A DNA stretch of 64,000 nt from Hyphomicrobium sp. NDB2Meth4 (GTDB taxonomy: Bacteria; Pseudomonadota; Alphaproteobacteria; Rhizobiales; Hyphomicrobiaceae). Each line of letters opens with the position of its first letter. The first letter of the stretch is position 1. The notes under the pieces were generated by a model. It had not been told where the DNA came from. It worked only from the letters and a program-made list of their open reading frames with translations, and did not search any database. A program made the position numbers and the translations under genes. Shown here one piece after another: positions 1 to 11,353 of this stretch. Location: positions 610,501-674,500 of the forward strand of contig NZ_FPEJ01000001.1 in assembly GCF_900117445.1 (NCBI RefSeq), written 5' to 3'.

Positions 1-85
1 AAGCCTTCTCGTAGAAGGCGATCGCCGCGGCCGCATTCTCAACGGTCAAATAGACCTCGATCGCAGAAATGACTTCCTCCGCCAT
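1..85 (-). CDS. VOC (glyoxalase/PhnB-like) family protein, 5' part only
   Basis: The first 28 residues of a protein are visible, reading MAEEVISAIEVYLTVENAAA and then AIAFYEKA before the window edge. The pattern 'YLTVENAAAAIAFYEKA' is the typical first beta-alpha unit of the vicinal oxygen chelate fold in PhnB-like glyoxalase/bleomycin-resistance proteins. The ATG at 83-85 is preceded by a good ribosome binding site (TAAGGAG, minus strand). It begins about 30 bases after the sucB stop on the same strand, so it may be the last gene of the TCA operon, in the place where lpd is often found. The substrate cannot be guessed from this fragment. Confidence 0.7.
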   Translation of the reverse strand, partial: MAEEVISAIEVYLTVENAAAAIAFYEKA

Positions 86-114
86 GGTGCTTGCTCCTTA
101 GCCATCGCACGGGC

Positions 115-1377
115 TTAGAGCTCCAATAGGAACCGCTGCGGATCTTCGAGACACTCTTTGACGCGAACAAGGAAAGCGACCGCCTCTTTGCCATCGACGA
201 TGCGGTGATCGTAGCTGAGAGCGAGGTACATCATCGGGCGCGCCACGATTTCGCCATTGCGCACCACCGGGCGCTCCTCGATGCGATGCATCCCGAGGAT
301 GCCCGACTGCGGCGCGTTGAGGATCGGCGTCGACATCAGCGAGCCATAAACGCCGCCGTTGGTGATCGTGAAGGTGCCGCCCTGCATCTCATCGATGCTC
401 AGCTTGCCGTCGCGGGCGCGCTTACCGAAGTCGGAAATCTGTCCCTCGATCTCGGCGAGGCTCATTCGGTCGGCTTCACGCACCACCGGCACGACGAGGC
501 CGCGCTCGGTCCCGACCGCCACGCCGATGTGATAGTAGTTCTTATAGATGATCTCATCGCCGTCGATCTCGGCGTTGACGGCCGGTATCTCCTTCAGCGC
601 CTGCAGGCACGCCTTCACGAAGAAGCCCATGAAGCCGAGCTTCACCCCGTGGCGCTTCTCGAACAGATCCTTGTATTCGCTACGCAGTTTCATCACCGCG
701 CCCATGTCGACGTCGTTGAACGTCGTCAGCATCGCCGCGGTGTTCTGCGCATCCTTGAGGCGCTGCGCGATCGTCTGGCGCAGACGCGTCATGCGCACAC
801 GCTCCTCGCGCGCCGCATCATTCGATGGTGACGGAACGCGCAAATGCTGCGTCGGAACGGGAACTGGAGCCAGCCCACGAGCTGGAGCCGACGGCGGCGC
901 GGGCTCGGGCGCCTTCTTCGCGGCCGGCGCCGGAACGTCCTCCTTCAGGACCTGTCCACGCTTGCCCGATCCCTTCACCTCACTGGCATCGATGCCCGCT
1001 TCAGCGAGCTTCTTGCTGGCAGCAGGGCTGGGCGGCATCGACGTTGCCGTTGCGGCGGGAGCGGCCTCGACCTTCGCAGGGGCTGCATCGGCCTTCTTTG
1101 GCTCTGGAGCCTTATCGGCCTTTGGGGCGGCTGCACCGGCTCCATTGGTGATCGCGCCGAGCAGCGCACCAACCGCAACCGTTTCGCCTTCCGTCGCCTT
1201 GATGTCACCGAGCACACCGGCCACGGGCGCGGGAACCTCGACCGTCACCTTGTCGGTTTCGAGCTCGACCAGCGGCTCATCCACATTCACCGTGTCGCCG
1301 GACTTCTTGAACCACTTTCCGACAATCGCCTCGGTGACGCTTTCGCCCAGGGTCGGCACACGAATTTCGGTCGCCAT
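115..1377 (-). CDS. sucB: Dihydrolipoyllysine-residue succinyltransferase, E2 of 2-oxoglutarate dehydrogenase
   Basis: This is the E2 core of the 2-oxoglutarate dehydrogenase complex, moving the succinyl group from E1 to CoA through lipoyl-lysine. The N-terminal lipoyl domain carries ETDKV with the lipoylated lysine at about residue 43. An Ala/Pro/Lys-rich linker follows, then a peripheral subunit-binding domain around residues 125-155 ([13 protein letters not shown]...[11 protein letters not shown]). The catalytic domain ends with [13 protein letters not shown], catalytic His about 391. Length 420 aa is normal for the family. I chose ATG at 1377 ([13 protein letters not shown], the conserved start) over an in-frame GTG four codons upstream. 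The gene follows sucA by 47 bases in the same operon. Confidence 0.97.
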   Translation of the reverse strand: MATEIRVPTLGESVTEAIVGKWFKKSGDTVNVDEPLVELETDKVTVEVPAPVAGVLGDIKATEGETVAVGALLGAITNGAGAAAPKADKAPEPKKADAAPAKVEAAPAATATSMPPSPAASKKLAEAGIDASEVKGSGKRGQVLKEDVPAPAAKKAPEPAPPSAPARGLAPVPVPTQHLRVPSPSNDAAREERVRMTRLRQTIAQRLKDAQNTAAMLTTFNDVDMGAVMKLRSEYKDLFEKRHGVKLGFMGFFVKACLQALKEIPAVNAEIDGDEIIYKNYYHIGVAVGTERGLVVPVVREADRMSLAEIEGQISDFGKRARDGKLSIDEMQGGTFTITNGGVYGSLMSTPILNAPQSGILGMHRIEERPVVRNGEIVARPMMYLALSYDHRIVDGKEAVAFLVRVKECLEDPQRFLLEL

Positions 1378-1424
1378 TTTCCGTCTCACTTCCCCGCCAA
1401 ATTATCGTTGGCGCACGGTTGCGC

Positions 1425-4391
1425 TTACCCGTTCGCCGGGCCCGTCAATGCTGCTTCGACAAGTGTCTTTTGTTCGTTGAGATGCTTCGAGAGCTGCCCC
1501 GTCGCCGTCGATGCCGACGCCGGACGCCCCGCGTATACCGGCCGCTTGTACGTCGCGTTGATCCGCTCCAGCACCCACGTCAGATTCGGCTCGATGAAGC
1601 TCCACGCGCCCATGTTCTTGGGCTCTTCCTGGCACCACACGATCTCGGCCTGCGGGAACCGGCTCAGCTCATGCATCAGCGCGCGCGCCGGGAACGGGTA
1701 GAGCTGCTCCACGCGCAACAGGTAGACATTGTCGATGCCCGCGGCCTCGCGCGTCTCGTAAAGATCGTAGTAGACCTTGCCGGTGCTCAGCACGACGCGC
1801 TTGATGCGCTCGTCCGACACCAACTTGATCTTCTCGCTCGGCTTGTGTTCCGCATCGTCCCACAGCACGCGATGGAAGGTCGTGTCTGGCCCGAGATCGG
1901 CGAGCGGCGACACCACGCGCTTGTGGCGCAGCAGCGACTTCGGCGTCATCAGGATCAGCGGCTTGCGGAACTTGCGCTTCATCTGCCGCCGCAGAATGTG
2001 GAAGTAGTTGGCGGGCGTCGTCACATTGGCGACCTGCCAATTGTCCTCAGCGCACAGCTGCAGGTAGCGCTCGAGCCGCGCCGAGGAATGCTCCGGGCCC
2101 TGGCCCTCGTAGCCATGCGGCAGCAGGCACACCAGACCCGACATGCGCAGCCACTTGCGCTCGCCGGACGAAATGAACTGGTCGAACACGACCTGCGCGC
2201 CATTCGCGAAATCGCCGAACTGCGCTTCCCACATTACGAGCGCATTCGGCTCCGCCAGCGAGTAGCCGTACTCGAACCCGAGCACCGCCTCCTCCGACAG
2301 CATCGAGTTGATCACCTCGAACCGCGCCTGGTCATTCGCGACATGCTTCAGCGGTGTCCAGCGGCGCTCGGTATCCTGATCGATGAGCACCGAATGGCGC
2401 TGCGAGAAGGTGCCACGTTCTGAATCCTGGCCCGACAGACGCACCGGGAAGCCCTCGGACACGAGTGAGCCGAAAGCCAGATGCTCGGCCATCGCCCAAT
2501 CGAGGCCCTCGCCCGTATCGACCATCTCGCGACGGCGATCCAACAGCCTCCGCACCACCTTGTGCGCGTTGAAGTCGGGCGGGATCGACGTGATGCGCCG
2601 GCCGATGATCTTCAGCCGCTCGATGTCGACACCGGTGTTGCCGCGGCGCTCGTCATCCTCGGCAAATCCCATGCCCGCCCAACGGCCATCGAGCCAATCG
2701 GCCTTGTTCGGGCGGAAGTTGTCGGCGGTGGAAAATTCCTCTTCGAGGTGCGCACGGAACGACGCCTGCATGCGCTGGCTGTCCTCCATCGGCACCACGC
2801 CTTCTTCGGCCAGACGCTTGGCGTAGATGTCGATCACCGTCGGATGCGACTTGATCGCCTTGTACATCAACGGCTGCGTGAACATCGGCTCGTCGGACTC
2901 GTTGTGTCCGTAGCGCCGGTAGCAGAACATGTCGATGACGACAGGCTTCTGGAACTTCTGCCGGAATTCCGTTGCGATCTTCGCAACGTGAACCACAGCC
3001 TCCGGATCGTCGCCGTTCACGTGGAAGATCGGCGCCTCGATCATGCGCGCCACATCCGAGCAATAGGGCGAGGACCGCGAAAGCCGCGGATTGGTCGTGA
3101 ACCCGATCTGATTGTTGATGATGAAGTGGATCGACCCACCCGTGCGGTGCCCCTTGAGCCCCGACAGGCCGAAGCACTCGGCAACGACGCCCTGCCCGGC
3201 AAACGCAGCATCGCCATGGATCAGCAGCGGCATCACCGGGGTGCGCTCGCCCGGCGCGCATCCGCGCTGGTCCTGCTTTGCGCGCACTTTTCCCAGCACG
3301 ACCGGATCGACGATTTCCAGGTGCGAAGGGTTGGCGGTCAGCGACAGATGCACGTTATTGCCGTCGAACGCGCGGTCCGACGAGGCGCCGAGGTGATACT
3401 TCACGTCACCTGAGCCCTCGACGTCGTCCGGCTTGAACGATCCGCCTTTAAACTCGTGGAAGATTGCGCGGTGCGGCTTAGCCATCACGTTGGCGAGCAC
3501 GTTGAGGCGCCCGCGGTGTGCCATGCCGATGATGATCTCTTTAACGCCGAGCTGGCCGCCACGCTTGATGATCTGCTCCAGCGCAGGAGCCATCGACTCG
3601 CCGCCGTCGATACCGAAGCGCTTGGTGCCAGTGTATTTGACCTCGCAGAACTTCTCGAACGTCTCCGCTTCGATCAGCTTGTTGAGGATGGCCCGCTTGC
3701 CCTCGACGGTGAAGCGGATGTCCTTTTCCTCGCCTTCGATGCGATCTTGGATCCACGCTTTCTGCGCCGGGCTGGTGATGTGCATGTACTGCACGCCGAT
3801 GTGCCGGCAGTAGGTGCGGCGCAGGATGCGCAGGATCTGCCGCATCGTGGCCGTCTCCAGCCCCAGCACCCGATCGATGAAGATCGGCCGGTCGAGGTCG
3901 GCTTCGGTGAAACCGTACGTTTCCGGCTTCAGCTCGCGATGCACCTTGCGGTCGGCCAGCCCCAGCGGATCGAGATCGGCCGCCAGATGCCCCATCACGC
4001 GATAGGCGCGGATCAGCATCAGCGCGCGGATCGAATCCTGAGTCGCCCTGAGCGACGCCGCCGGCGACATCTCAAAGCCCAGCGCATGCGTCCGCGCCTT
4101 GAGGTTCGCTTGAATCTGACGCGCGCTCGCTTCGTATTCGCCCGTCAGCGCCGAGACGATCTCGCCGTTTTCCAGCAATTCCGGCGCCGGCACACCCCAT
4201 GAAGGGCCCCGTTCGCTCTCCCCGCCGCCTGAGCGCTCTTCCTTCAGGCTCTCGAAAAAGAGCCTCCACTCATCGCTTACCGAGCCGGGATTGCGTTCGT
4301 ATTCGGCCTGCATGTCCTCGACATAGGCGGCATTGGCGCCATCTAGGAACGAAGTGCGCAGGAAGGCTTCATTGAGGGGATTGCGGGTCAT
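1425..4391 (-). CDS. sucA: 2-oxoglutarate dehydrogenase E1 component
   Basis: Thiamine-diphosphate-dependent E1 that decarboxylates 2-oxoglutarate and succinylates the E2 lipoyl group. The 988-aa length matches the family. Visible landmarks are the short N-terminal E2-binding segment (FLDGANAAYVEDMQAEYERN), the MAHRGRLNVLANV segment, the thiamine-binding region beginning GDAAFAGQGVVAECFGLS with the following HFIINNQIGFTT, and the C-terminal ending with LLRVEQLYPFP. It lies between sucD and sucB on the same strand, in the common order sucCDAB. The ribosome binding site before the ATG at 4391 is weak, so translation may depend on the 5' leader or on coupling. Confidence 0.97.
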   Translation of the reverse strand: MTRNPLNEAFLRTSFLDGANAAYVEDMQAEYERNPGSVSDEWRLFFESLKEERSGGGESERGPSWGVPAPELLENGEIVSALTGEYEASARQIQANLKARTHALGFEMSPAASLRATQDSIRALMLIRAYRVMGHLAADLDPLGLADRKVHRELKPETYGFTEADLDRPIFIDRVLGLETATMRQILRILRRTYCRHIGVQYMHITSPAQKAWIQDRIEGEEKDIRFTVEGKRAILNKLIEAETFEKFCEVKYTGTKRFGIDGGESMAPALEQIIKRGGQLGVKEIIIGMAHRGRLNVLANVMAKPHRAIFHEFKGGSFKPDDVEGSGDVKYHLGASSDRAFDGNNVHLSLTANPSHLEIVDPVVLGKVRAKQDQRGCAPGERTPVMPLLIHGDAAFAGQGVVAECFGLSGLKGHRTGGSIHFIINNQIGFTTNPRLSRSSPYCSDVARMIEAPIFHVNGDDPEAVVHVAKIATEFRQKFQKPVVIDMFCYRRYGHNESDEPMFTQPLMYKAIKSHPTVIDIYAKRLAEEGVVPMEDSQRMQASFRAHLEEEFSTADNFRPNKADWLDGRWAGMGFAEDDERRGNTGVDIERLKIIGRRITSIPPDFNAHKVVRRLLDRRREMVDTGEGLDWAMAEHLAFGSLVSEGFPVRLSGQDSERGTFSQRHSVLIDQDTERRWTPLKHVANDQARFEVINSMLSEEAVLGFEYGYSLAEPNALVMWEAQFGDFANGAQVVFDQFISSGERKWLRMSGLVCLLPHGYEGQGPEHSSARLERYLQLCAEDNWQVANVTTPANYFHILRRQMKRKFRKPLILMTPKSLLRHKRVVSPLADLGPDTTFHRVLWDDAEHKPSEKIKLVSDERIKRVVLSTGKVYYDLYETREAAGIDNVYLLRVEQLYPFPARALMHELSRFPQAEIVWCQEEPKNMGAWSFIEPNLTWVLERINATYKRPVYAGRPASASTATGQLSKHLNEQKTLVEAALTGPANG

Positions 4392-4491
4392 TGCTGGGTC
4401 TCAACGCATGTTGATGCAGCGATCGCCACGCCGGCTATTTGGGGGAAGGCGCGCGGTCCGCAGGGAATATGGTGTGCAGTGCAGCATATGC

Positions 4492-5418
4492 CTACTCAGC
4501 GAGTTTGGCATGCCTAGTTTGCGATTTAAGGACGTCCATCAAGGTGGTCCCGAGGGCCGCTGGGCTTGGCGCGATGGCAATTCCCGCCGAACGCATCGCC
4601 TCGAACTTGTCTTCGGCCTTGCCCTTGCCGCCTGAAATGATGGCGCCGGCATGGCCCATTCGCCGGCCCGGAGGAGCCGTTGCGCCGGCAATGAAGCCCG
4701 CCATCGGCTTCGACCGGCCCTTCTTGGCTTCCGATTTGATGAACTCTGCCGCGTCTTCCTCTGCCGAACCGCCGATCTCACCGATCATGATGATGGAATC
4801 GGTTTCGGGGTCCGCGAGGAACATCTCCAGCACTTCGATGAATTCGAGGCCCTTCACCGGATCGCCACCGATGCCGACCGCGGTCGACTGGCCAAGGCCC
4901 GCGTCCGACGTCTGCTTCACCGCCTCATAGGTCAGCGTGCCCGAGCGCGAGACGATGCCCACGCGGCCCGCCTTGAAAATGTTTCCCGGCATGATGCCGA
5001 TCTTGCATTGGTTCGGCGTCAGCACACCTGGGCAGTTCGGTCCCAACAGCCGCGAGCCCGAGCCCTGCAGCGCGCGCTTCACCTTCACCATGTCGAGCAC
5101 TGGGATGCCTTCGGTGATGGCGACGATGAAGGGAAATCCTGCGTCGATCGCTTCCAGAATTGCATCGGCAGCGAACGGCGGCGGCACATAGATAGATGTC
5201 GCGTCGGCGCCGGTCGCTTCACGCGCCTCAGCGACGGTATCGAACATCGGCACATCGGCGAGCTCGGGATCGGGATGTGTCGAACCGCCCTTGCCCGGCG
5301 TTACGCCACCGACGATCTTCGTGCCGTAAGCCTTTGCCTGTTTCGTGTGAAATGTGCCCTGGCTGCCAGTAATGCCCTGGCAAATGACCTTCGTGGACTT
5401 GTCTACGAGAATAGCCAT
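4492..5418 (-). CDS. sucD: Succinyl-CoA ligase (ADP-forming) alpha subunit
   Basis: Alpha subunit of succinyl-CoA synthetase, which binds CoA and carries the phosphohistidine used in substrate-level phosphorylation. The protein starts with [20 protein letters not shown], the CoA-binding Rossmann start, has [10 protein letters not shown] near residue 125-133, and the active-site loop GHAGAI with the phosphorylated His at about residue 256. The 308-aa length is slightly longer than the common 290-300 aa. It pairs with sucC, from which it is separated by a small membrane-protein gene rather than being directly adjacent. Confidence 0.97.
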   Translation of the reverse strand: MAILVDKSTKVICQGITGSQGTFHTKQAKAYGTKIVGGVTPGKGGSTHPDPELADVPMFDTVAEAREATGADATSIYVPPPFAADAILEAIDAGFPFIVAITEGIPVLDMVKVKRALQGSGSRLLGPNCPGVLTPNQCKIGIMPGNIFKAGRVGIVSRSGTLTYEAVKQTSDAGLGQSTAVGIGGDPVKGLEFIEVLEMFLADPETDSIIMIGEIGGSAEEDAAEFIKSEAKKGRSKPMAGFIAGATAPPGRRMGHAGAIISGGKGKAEDKFEAMRSAGIAIAPSPAALGTTLMDVLKSQTRHAKLAE

Positions 5419-5550
5419 ATCGCCGCCCGTTGCGACCGAGCACTAGCGCTCCGCCTTCGCACTCTCTTTGGGCCCATTTTTGCAGTGCATCAAGCCAGAC
5501 TTTTTGGCCAGATGCCGCAAACTTCGGCACCCGCCGCGATCCGACCGAGA

Positions 5551-5793
5551 TCAGCGCGGACCAGCCAAAAGCAACAGCGCGCCGACAACGGCGCCCGCGA
5601 TCGGCAATCCAGGAAAAATGAGAATGAAAGGCACGCCGGAGGGCAGATTGAGCAGCCACCACGTGCCAATCGCGCCGAAAGCTATGATCTCCGCCGCGAC
5701 GTAGCCCCAGCGCGCACCCAACAGCCGACCGATTGCGAGGACGCCCAGGCATACCGTTGCTGCCGTCGCAAAGACGATGAAAAGAAGCCCCAT
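5551..5793 (-). CDS. Small membrane protein inserted between sucC and sucD
   Basis: An 80-residue protein made almost entirely of hydrophobic stretches, with probably three membrane segments (roughly residues 3-24, 30-48 and 55-77). It starts 21 bases after the sucC stop and ends about 130 bases before the sucD start, all on the same strand, so it is likely co-transcribed with the TCA operon. No Cys, His or nucleotide motif is visible. I do not recognise the family. The reading frame is clean and the hydrophobic periodicity is protein-like, but the ribosome binding site is weak, so a chance frame is possible. Confidence 0.6.
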   Translation of the reverse strand: MGLLFIVFATAATVCLGVLAIGRLLGARWGYVAAEIIAFGAIGTWWLLNLPSGVPFILIFPGLPIAGAVVGALLLLAGPR

Positions 5794-5814
5794 GCTACCG
5801 CCAGCCGGCCGGCC

Positions 5815-7014
5815 TCAGCCAGCCTCTTTCACCGCCGCGGTGATCTTGCGCGCGGCATCGTCGAGGTCGTCGGCCGGCACGATCTTGAGGCCGCTTTCGG
5901 CCATGATCTTCTTGCCCAGTTCCACGTTCGTGCCTTCGAGGCGCACGACCAGCGGCACCGTGATGCCCATCTCGCGCGCCGCCGCCACCACGCCTTCCGC
6001 GATGATATCGCAGCGCATGATGCCGCCGAAGATATTGACCAGGATGCCCTTCACCGCCGGATCGGACAGGATGATCTTGAATGCGGCCTGCACCTTCTCC
6101 TTTGTGGCGCCACCGCCGACATCGAGGAAGTTCGCTGGCTCCGCTCCGTAGAGCTTGATGATATCCATCGTCGCCATGGCAAGGCCGGCGCCGTTGACCA
6201 TGCAGCCGATGGTCCCGTCGAGCTTCACGTATGACAGATCATACTTCGATGCCTCGACCTCGGCCGGATCTTCTTCGCTGAGATCGCGCATCTCGACGAT
6301 GTCCGGATGCCGATAGAGCGCGTTGGAATCAAAGCTCATCTTCGCGTCGAGGCACGACAGCTGGCCGTCCTTCGTCGTGATCAGCGGATTGATCTCCAGC
6401 ATGCTCATGTCTTTGGCGAGCACGAGGTTGTAGAGATCGCCGACCAGCTTCACGCACTGACCCACCTGCTTACCCTTGAGGCCCAGCGCGAACGCGATAC
6501 GCCGCCCATGAAACGGCATGTAGCCGCTCGCCGGATCGATCGTCACCGAGATGATCTTCTCAGGGGTCTCGTGCGCGACCTTTTCGATGTCCATGCCGCC
6601 TTCCGCGCTCGCCACGAAGGCAACGCGTGAGGTAGTGCGGTCGATCAGCGCCGAGAGATAAAGCTCCCGCTCGATCTCGACGCCTTCGGTCACGTAGAGA
6701 CGGTTGACCGCTTTGCCATCCGGCCCGGTCTGCACCGTTACCAGCGTCGCGCCCAGCATCTGCTCAGCGAACGTCTGCACCTCGGCGCGCGACTTAGCCA
6801 GCCGCACGCCGCCCTTTTCGCCCGCCGAAGCTTCTTTGAATTTGCCCTTGCCGCGGCCGCCGGCATGGATCTGCGCCTTCACGACGTAAATCGGACCGGA
6901 CAGCTGCTGCGTCGCTTCACCCGCCTCACGCACGGAGAACGCCGCGAACCCCTTTGGCGTCGGGATGCCGAACTGATGCAGCAATTCCTTGGCCTGGTGC
7001 TCGTGGATATTCAT
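5815..7014 (-). CDS. sucC: Succinyl-CoA ligase (ADP-forming) beta subunit
   Basis: ATP-grasp beta subunit of succinyl-CoA synthetase, giving ATP and succinate from succinyl-CoA together with SucD. The start [20 protein letters not shown] is diagnostic, as are [18 protein letters not shown] (nucleotide-binding ATP-grasp loop, about residues 45-62) and the C-terminal ligase segment with [19 protein letters not shown]. Length 399 aa is normal. It starts 35 bases after the mdh stop and belongs to the same minus-strand operon. Confidence 0.97.
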   Translation of the reverse strand: MNIHEHQAKELLHQFGIPTPKGFAAFSVREAGEATQQLSGPIYVVKAQIHAGGRGKGKFKEASAGEKGGVRLAKSRAEVQTFAEQMLGATLVTVQTGPDGKAVNRLYVTEGVEIERELYLSALIDRTTSRVAFVASAEGGMDIEKVAHETPEKIISVTIDPASGYMPFHGRRIAFALGLKGKQVGQCVKLVGDLYNLVLAKDMSMLEINPLITTKDGQLSCLDAKMSFDSNALYRHPDIVEMRDLSEEDPAEVEASKYDLSYVKLDGTIGCMVNGAGLAMATMDIIKLYGAEPANFLDVGGGATKEKVQAAFKIILSDPAVKGILVNIFGGIMRCDIIAEGVVAAAREMGITVPLVVRLEGTNVELGKKIMAESGLKIVPADDLDDAARKITAAVKEAG

Positions 7015-7049
7015 TCCGTGCTCCTATGCTAAAGGCGGGCAGTGAACTT

Positions 7050-8036
<987 letters not shown>

Positions 8037-8253
8037 CTAAGAAAATTGATTTGTGCGGCTTCGGCCCGCGGCTCCCTCGGACCGCCACAACTCGGTCACG
8101 ACTACGTTTAGACTAGCCCCAGTGGCAGGGAAAGCCCGGACATAAGGCCAGTGCTGCTGTGATTTGAGGCGCAGTCATCTGCGCCGCAGACCTCAATGGC
8201 GAGGGACCGAGGACAGCGACGAGAACACCGCCGCACGCACGGGGGAGAAGGAT

Positions 8254-9087
8254 TTGCGAGCCGCTCTATTGGCCTTCTCGGCCATCGGAACGATGCTGCT
8301 GGCCGGCACCGGCAATGCCGCCGAGCCCGCGACTTTTCTCGGCTTCCGCCTGCTCAATCTCGAAAACCAGACCGTAAAGTGGAGCACTCCTACTTTCGGT
8401 CGGGGGGCGGGTCTCACCTACGCATTCGCCCAGGGCGCGGTGGAAACGCCGGGAGCACGCAACTGTCCCTCGATGCTTCCGCCTGAGAACGCCTATGCGC
8501 CTTCCAATATCACCACCCCACAATTCCGCGCCGAGGTCGCTGCCGCGTTCCGCATGTGGGAAAAGGCTGCCAACCTCTCCTTCCGCTACACCGACGATCC
8601 GGCAAAGGCTGACATCATCATCGGCGCGCAGACCAAACCCATTGGCCGCGCATTCACCAACGTCGAGCTGAAGCCCGCCAGCCCCGACAGGAAGGTGATT
8701 GCCCGCTCGCTGATTTGCCTCAACCCGAAGCAGCCCTGGAAGATCGGCTTTGACGGCCGCCTCGGGGTCTACGATCTGCGCTACACCATTGCCCACGAGA
8801 TCGGCCATGCCATCGGTCTCGATCATCCCAGCGCCGCCGGGCAACTCATGTCCTATCGTTACGACGAGAAGCGGCACGGCCTGCAGCCCGGCGACGTCAA
8901 AGGTGCCGTACTTCTATATGGCGCACGCGCCGACACACGCCGCGTCGCCGAAGCCCCGGCTGACGCCACCGGCGCACCCGAGCCCACCCCCGACAATGGC
9001 TGGCCCTTCGGCATCGGCACCAAGCAGCCTTCGGCGCAGCGATTCGCCCCTCCCGAGGCAACCGGCAGCATAAACCCGGCTCGGTAA
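8254..9087 (+). CDS. Secreted matrixin-like zinc metalloprotease
   Basis: A predicted exported protease of the M10/matrixin type. With a TTG start at 8254 the protein begins with a clean signal peptide (LRAALLAFSAIGTMLLAGTG, cleavage after GNA). The TTG follows GGGGGAG/AAGGA at good spacing; a longer form from 8164 would put a charged, non-signal segment in front. The zinc site HEIGHAIGLDH lies at about residues 181-191, followed by a downstream Met (QLMSYR) that fits the Met-turn. The C-terminal tail is Pro/Ala-rich and probably unstructured. It is divergent from mdh and convergent with zapE. Substrate unknown. Confidence 0.85.
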   Translation: MRAALLAFSAIGTMLLAGTGNAAEPATFLGFRLLNLENQTVKWSTPTFGRGAGLTYAFAQGAVETPGARNCPSMLPPENAYAPSNITTPQFRAEVAAAFRMWEKAANLSFRYTDDPAKADIIIGAQTKPIGRAFTNVELKPASPDRKVIARSLICLNPKQPWKIGFDGRLGVYDLRYTIAHEIGHAIGLDHPSAAGQLMSYRYDEKRHGLQPGDVKGAVLLYGARADTRRVAEAPADATGAPEPTPDNGWPFGIGTKQPSAQRFAPPEATGSINPAR

Positions 9088-9106
9088 GAACGGTCGCCCC
9101 CGCAGC

Positions 9107-10267
9107 CTAGTCGGCGCTGGCCGTCGTCGCCCCCTCACGATTGGCGCGGTCCGCCAGATACGCCTCACTCCGCATCTCGATGAGCCGCGAGGCCGTGCGC
9201 TGGAACGCTTTCGCCCCCGCATCGTCCAGACACAGCGCATCCGGTTCCGCCGCCGCGGACGCGATCAGGCACACTTTATTGTCATAGAGCGTGTCGATCA
9301 GATTGATGAACCGGCGCACCGAGTTCCGCTGCTCCCGCGCCATCACGGGAATACCGTCGATGATCACCGTATGAAAGGCATGCGCAATCTTGAGGTAGTC
9401 GACGGTCCCCAGCGGCGCCTCACAAAGGTCCGCAAAACTGAAGCGCGCCACCCCCATCGAGGCGAGCGGCACCCGCACCTGCCGCCCCTTCACCTCTAAT
9501 GTCTCGCTTTGCCCTGGGTGGCGCCCTGTCAGACGGTCCCAATGCGCATCGATCGCAACCCTGGCGTCATCATCGATTGGTGAGAAGTAGAGCGGCTGGC
9601 CCGCCAGCTTCTCCAGGCGGTAGTCCTTCGCCGACTTCAGCTCGATGACATCCATGTACTTGCCGATCAGCGCAATGAACGGCACGAACAGCTGGCGGTT
9701 CAGTCCGTTCTCATACAGCGCTTGCGGCGCCGAGTTCGACGTCGCGACAACGACCACGTGCCGCTCGAAAAGATGCGTGAACAACCGTGCGAGAATCATC
9801 GCATCGGCGATGTCCGTCACCTGCAGCTCATCGAAGCACAAAAGACGCGCCTCGCTGGCGATCGACGCCGCTACATGCGGGATGGGATCGCCTTCAACCT
9901 CGCGCCGCGCTTTGCCGATCCGTTCGTGCACGTCGGCCATGAACTCATGGAAGTGGCAGCGCAGCTTCGGGGTGACGTCGGCACACGCGAAGAAGAGATC
10001 CATGAGCATCGTTTTCCCGCGCCCGACCTCTCCATACATATAGAGACCGCGTGGTGCGGCACCCTTGGAGCGGGCGAACAAGGCACGCAGACCATTCGTT
10101 GGCGGCCGCCACCCATCCACAGCGCGCACAAGATCGTCCAGCCGCGTCGCGGCATCCCGTTGCGCCGGATCCGCGTCCAACTCGCCCGCAGCAATCTGCG
10201 CAGCCAGACGCGCGCTCGGTAGCTCCTGCATTCGATTCAAACCCCGCGCATCAGCCGGATTGCTCAT
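9107..10267 (-). CDS. zapE: Cell division protein ZapE / AFG1-like ATPase
   Basis: AFG1/LACE1-family P-loop ATPase. In Escherichia coli ZapE acts on Z-ring stability, while the mitochondrial relative is a protein-quality factor. Walker A is GEVGRGKT at about residues 79-86 (inside LYMYGEVGRGKTMLMD) and Walker B is LLCFDELQVTD near residue 145. The 386-aa length matches alphaproteobacterial homologues. In this group zapE commonly sits next to mdh; here only the protease gene lies between them. The ATG at 10267 is the likely start. Confidence 0.93.
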   Translation of the reverse strand: MSNPADARGLNRMQELPSARLAAQIAAGELDADPAQRDAATRLDDLVRAVDGWRPPTNGLRALFARSKGAAPRGLYMYGEVGRGKTMLMDLFFACADVTPKLRCHFHEFMADVHERIGKARREVEGDPIPHVAASIASEARLLCFDELQVTDIADAMILARLFTHLFERHVVVVATSNSAPQALYENGLNRQLFVPFIALIGKYMDVIELKSAKDYRLEKLAGQPLYFSPIDDDARVAIDAHWDRLTGRHPGQSETLEVKGRQVRVPLASMGVARFSFADLCEAPLGTVDYLKIAHAFHTVIIDGIPVMAREQRNSVRRFINLIDTLYDNKVCLIASAAAEPDALCLDDAGAKAFQRTASRLIEMRSEAYLADRANREGATTASAD

Positions 10268-10498
10268 TCTTCAGGCACGCCGCAATCCCGCGACGCAATG
10301 TCACCACCTATGCCACGGGGATTGCCGCAGGCCTCGCGCCTCTTGGTCGCGCCTCGCACATGGTAATCCCGCCATCACATACGCATATTGTGCGACGCAA
10401 CACGAAAGAACGGCACTGCCCGCGAATACGCGCGGGTTCACAGGACCAACCCGTCGAGGCCGACGGCGAAGTCCGATCAAATGCGGAGGGACCTCGTC

Positions 10499-11074
10499 AT
10501 GAGCGACCAACACCAGCTGCCCGGCGACATACGCAAACTATGGCCGTCCGAGTGGCAGAAATTTCGCGACCACCTGCTGCGCCTCGACAAAGCGAGCCGG
10601 CGCATGCGCTTTGCCCACGGCGTGTCCGACTCCTTCATTGAAGACTATGCCGCGCGCATGGTCGACATGAGCGGCATCGTCTACGGCTACTTCGAAGGCT
10701 CGGAATTACGCGCCGCTGCCGAACTCAAGAAGCTCGGCGACACTTGGGGGCGCGAAGCCGAAGCCGCGTTCTCGGTAGAGCAGCCGCTGCAGGAGCACGG
10801 CATCGGCACCGAGCTCATGGGCCGCGTCATTCGCGCCGCCCGCAACCGGGGCGTACAGCACTTGTGCCTCAGCTGCCTTGCCGAGAACGGCAAGATGCGA
10901 GCGATCGCAGCGCACTTCGGAGCCGATCTCCGCTTCGAGTACGGCGAGATCGTCGGCGAGATCATTCCCGCCGGTCCGAACTACTTCTCCATCCTCGCCG
11001 AGGCCGTCGAAGATCGCTTCGGCTACATGATGGCCGTGCTCGATCTGCACTCGCGCGTGCTCAAAGCCGCCTGA
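10499..11074 (+). CDS. GNAT-family N-acetyltransferase
   Basis: A 191-aa protein with the GNAT acetyl-CoA-binding segment EHGIGTELMGRVIRAARNRG (Q/R-x-x-G-x-G/A type loop) followed by LCLSCLAENGKMRAIAAHFG, the usual beta5-alpha4 region. The start at 10499 is chosen because GGAGG lies 9 bases upstream; earlier in-frame ATGs at 10388 and 10481 lack this. The N-terminal half (WPSEWQKFRDHLLRLDKASR) resembles acetyltransferases that begin with a 'FR.HLLRLD..SRR.RF' segment. Substrate unknown. It stands alone between zapE (divergent) and the histone-like gene. Confidence 0.85.
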   Translation: MSDQHQLPGDIRKLWPSEWQKFRDHLLRLDKASRRMRFAHGVSDSFIEDYAARMVDMSGIVYGYFEGSELRAAAELKKLGDTWGREAEAAFSVEQPLQEHGIGTELMGRVIRAARNRGVQHLCLSCLAENGKMRAIAAHFGADLRFEYGEIVGEIIPAGPNYFSILAEAVEDRFGYMMAVLDLHSRVLKAA

Positions 11075-11097
11075 ACTTCGCAACTCGCACCGTCAGT

Positions 11098-11127
11098 TTC
11101 GTGCGCGAATTGATCTTCGCGCACGAA
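11098..11127. terminator. Perfect 12-bp stem hairpin after the GNAT gene
   Basis: TTCGTGCGCGAA and its exact reverse complement TTCGCGCACGAA enclose a 6-base loop, 23 bases after the GNAT stop. There is no T-run behind it on either strand, so it could end transcription poorly, stabilise the 3' end, or be a protein-binding palindrome in the long leader of the histone-like gene. Confidence 0.5.
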
Positions 11128-11353
11128 GCGATGCACGAGTCGAAAGTGCATTCAGAGTCTGCAGAAGACGGTGCAGACCATTGAAACTCGACAAAAATGA
11201 TGATTTCTCGCAACACACGGCAGTGAATGCGCGTGTTGTTAGCTTTCAATTTGCAATTTCGTGTCAACAAAATGTTGGAACTTGCACATGATTTTTTTGG
11301 TTCGAAACTGATTCGGACTGAGAGAGATAGAAACCGAGAAAGAGAGAACACCA

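Noticed and set aside
205-831. Long open frames antisense to sucB, sucA, sucC and other genes
   Set aside because: They are Arg/His/Ala-rich with no domains and result from high GC content opposite well-supported genes.
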